In this document: piece after piece, positions 5,659 to 7,058 of the stretch
How positions within the stretch are numbered: position 1 is the first letter of the stretch
Layout: each line of letters starts with the position of its first letter
Assembly (NCBI GenBank): GCA_031285605.1
Contig: JAITVW010000263.1
Span: 1-7,058, forward strand
Source: Fusobacteriales bacterium
GTDB lineage: Bacteria > Fusobacteriota > Fusobacteriia > Fusobacteriales > Leptotrichiaceae
Length of the DNA stretch: 7,058 nucleotides
Reading direction: 5' to 3'
The notes under the pieces: model-generated
What the model saw: the letters and a program-made list of their open reading frames with translations, nothing else
The model's database searches: none
What the model was told of the DNA's origin: nothing
Translations under genes and position numbers: made by a program

Positions 5659-5665
5659 AAGGAGA
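5659..5665 (+). promoter_or_regulatory. Ribosome binding site deciding the coaD start
   Basis: AAGGAGA lies 5 nt before the ATG at 5671 and fixes the start there. An upstream in-frame GTG at 5617 and ATG at 5623 lack such a site and would add residues not found in CoaD. Confidence 0.8.
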
Positions 5666-5670
5666 TTTCC

Positions 5671-6171
5671 ATGAAAAAGATAGCAGTATACCCTGGGAGT
5701 TTTGATCCGATTACAAAAGGTCATACAGATATAATAAAGAGAAGTGCCGGACTGTTTGATGAATTAAAAATAGGAATCTTAATTAATTCATCTAAAAAAA
5801 ATTGGTTTACGATAGAAGAAAGAATAGAACTGGTGAAAAAAATATTAAAAGCAGAAAATATAGAAGCTGAGGTACTGAGTTTTAAGGGACTGACAGTAGA
5901 TTTTATGGCAGAACAGAATGCCGATATACTGGTAAGAGGATTAAGGGCAGTTTCCGATTACGAATATGAACTGCAGTTTACCCTGACAAATACTATATTG
6001 GCAAAGCAGCCATTTGAAACTTTATTTTTTACGGCACCGAGAGAATACCTCTATTTGAGTTCCAGTCTGGTAAAAGAAGTAGCTTTGAATAACGGAAAAC
6101 TGGATAAATTTTTACCTGAAAATATAATAAAGGATATAGAGGAGAGAGCCGAAAGAATTAGAAAAGGATAG
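5671..6171 (+). CDS. coaD: Phosphopantetheine adenylyltransferase
   Basis: CoaD transfers AMP from ATP to 4'-phosphopantetheine, giving dephospho-CoA and PPi, the penultimate step of CoA synthesis. From the ATG at 5671 the protein has 166 residues, the usual size. The nucleotidyltransferase motif PGSFDPITKGHTDII (8-22) contains the TxGH signature with His18. VRGLRAVSDYEYE (88-100), FTLTN (103-107) and YLSSSLVKEVA (128-138) are typical substrate-binding segments, and FLPENI near the end is also conserved. It follows rnc by 69 nt with no obvious promoter or terminator between them, and radA follows after 3 nt. CoA made through this enzyme supplies the arm for the acyl carrier protein encoded earlier in the window. 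Confidence 0.97.
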   Translation: MKKIAVYPGSFDPITKGHTDIIKRSAGLFDELKIGILINSSKKNWFTIEERIELVKKILKAENIEAEVLSFKGLTVDFMAEQNADILVRGLRAVSDYEYELQFTLTNTILAKQPFETLFFTAPREYLYLSSSLVKEVALNNGKLDKFLPENIIKDIEERAERIRKG

Positions 6172-6174
6172 GAT

Positions 6175-7058
6175 ATGGCGTCAAAATCAGGATATATTTG
6201 TTCCGAATGTGGATATACAAATAAAAAATGGCTGGGAAAGTGTCCCAATTGTGAGTCATGGGGTACTTTTGAAGAAGAAGTGGATATAAAGAAAACACTT
6301 TCAAAGATCTCGGCTGAAGATGTGGAGATAGTGAAGCTGGAAGAGATAGAACTGGGAAAAGAATTTCGTATGGTGACGAAATTCAGCGAGTTCGACAGAG
6401 TTTTGGGTGGTGGTCTGGTAAAAGGAGAAGTAGTACTTATAAGCGGAAATCCCGGAATAGGGAAGTCCACTTTTTTGCTGCAATTAACTGATGAATATTC
6501 CAAAATCGGAAATGTTTTTTATATATCAGGTGAAGAATCACTAAGACAGATAAAACAGCGTGCGGATAGACTCAGGGTAAAGAGTAAGAGCCTGTATCTC
6601 GCTAATGAAACAAATCTGGAAAAGATAGAATCAATAATTTTAAAAGATAATCCTAAGATAGTTGTGATAGACTCTATTCAGACACTATATTCAGAGAATG
6701 TAAATTCAATACCGGGAAGTATGACACAAATCAGGGAAACAACACTGAAAATAATAGAGATAGCTAAGAGCAGGGAGATATCTTTTTTTATAGTAGGACA
6801 TATAACCAAAGACGGAAAGGTAGCCGGACCTAAGATGCTGGAGCATATGGTAGATGCAGTTATTCAGATAGAAGGCGAGGAAAACAGTTTTTACAGAATT
6901 ATCAGGACTCTAAAGAACAGATTCGGCTCTACGAACGAAATATCAATCTTTGACATGAAAGAGGACGGAATAAGCGAGATAACAAATCCGTCGGAATTTT
7001 TTATAGGAGAAAGAGAAGAGAAAAATATCGGGAGCATAATAACACCTATATTGGAAGG
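6175..7058 (+). CDS. radA: DNA repair protein RadA, N-terminal two thirds (runs off the window)
   Basis: RadA (Sms) is a RecA-related ATPase that drives branch migration of recombination intermediates in DNA repair and transformation. 294 full codons are visible of a family usually about 450 residues. The N-terminal zinc finger is CSECG...CPNCESWG with Cys9, Cys12, Cys23 and Cys26. The Walker A is GNPGIGKST (91-99), the Walker B is IVVIDSIQT (162-170), and the RadA-specific KNRFG is at 247-251, followed by the beginning of the C-terminal Lon-protease-like domain, which is cut off. The ATG at 6175 is 3 nt after the coaD stop. The Shine-Dalgarno AAAAGGA (6162-6168) lies inside coaD, so the two are probably translationally coupled. 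Confidence 0.96.
   Translation, partial: MASKSGYICSECGYTNKKWLGKCPNCESWGTFEEEVDIKKTLSKISAEDVEIVKLEEIELGKEFRMVTKFSEFDRVLGGGLVKGEVVLISGNPGIGKSTFLLQLTDEYSKIGNVFYISGEESLRQIKQRADRLRVKSKSLYLANETNLEKIESIILKDNPKIVVIDSIQTLYSENVNSIPGSMTQIRETTLKIIEIAKSREISFFIVGHITKDGKVAGPKMLEHMVDAVIQIEGEENSFYRIIRTLKNRFGSTNEISIFDMKEDGISEITNPSEFFIGEREEKNIGSIITPILE

Noticed and set aside
6051..6503. 150-codon minus-strand frame across the coaD-radA junction
   Set aside because: It is opposite two well-supported genes and is rich in Ser, Phe and Pro, as is typical of an antisense reading of AT-rich coding DNA.

Overview
The window is AT-rich, densely coded and bacterial. It looks like a low-GC anaerobe. The combination of a CcpN/PSRP/PPDK cluster, strong AGGAGG ribosome binding sites and the order acpP-fabF-rnc-coaD-radA suggests Fusobacteriota (Leptotrichia/Sebaldella type) or a related low-GC Firmicute. 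This is inference from gene content and protein resemblance; no rRNA or other decisive marker is present.

Left part (1-2511, minus strand): a pyruvate-metabolism operon transcribed leftward, consisting of a CcpN-type HTH-CBS repressor (2445-1807), the PPDK regulatory kinase/phosphorylase PSRP (1798-986) and the N-terminal third of pyruvate, phosphate dikinase ppdK (886 to beyond base 1). A strong sigma-70-type promoter lies at 2511-2483. A 36-bp interrupted palindrome (2460-2495) covers its -10 box and start point. One arm of this palindrome matches the Bacillus CcpN box as I remember it, which suggests autorepression. The other arm recurs as an exact 15-bp copy 137 bp further upstream (2597-2611).

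Middle (2446-3026): a 581-bp divergent spacer with no intact gene. It holds the repressor promoter and operator, several palindromes, a decayed 3' end of a DUF2087-type gene (2701-2825), a cluster of TTATCC/GGATAA half-sites (2930-2985) and the acpP promoter (2992-3020).

Right part (3042-7058, plus strand): acyl carrier protein acpP with its own promoter and terminator, fabF (KAS II) with its own likely promoter, a branched inverted-repeat RNA element in the fabF-rnc gap (4767-4875), rnc (RNase III), coaD (phosphopantetheine adenylyltransferase) and the first two thirds of radA, closely linked to coaD. acpP, fabF and coaD are functionally linked: CoaD makes the CoA precursor whose phosphopantetheine arm is placed on AcpP Ser34, and FabF extends acyl-AcpP.

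Most of the window is ordinary housekeeping. The parts worth a second look are the regulatory DNA and RNA: the CcpN-like operator pair, the rnc leader structure, the acpP half-site cluster and the DUF2087 relic. I see no CRISPR array, tRNA, rRNA, insertion sequence or defence system.
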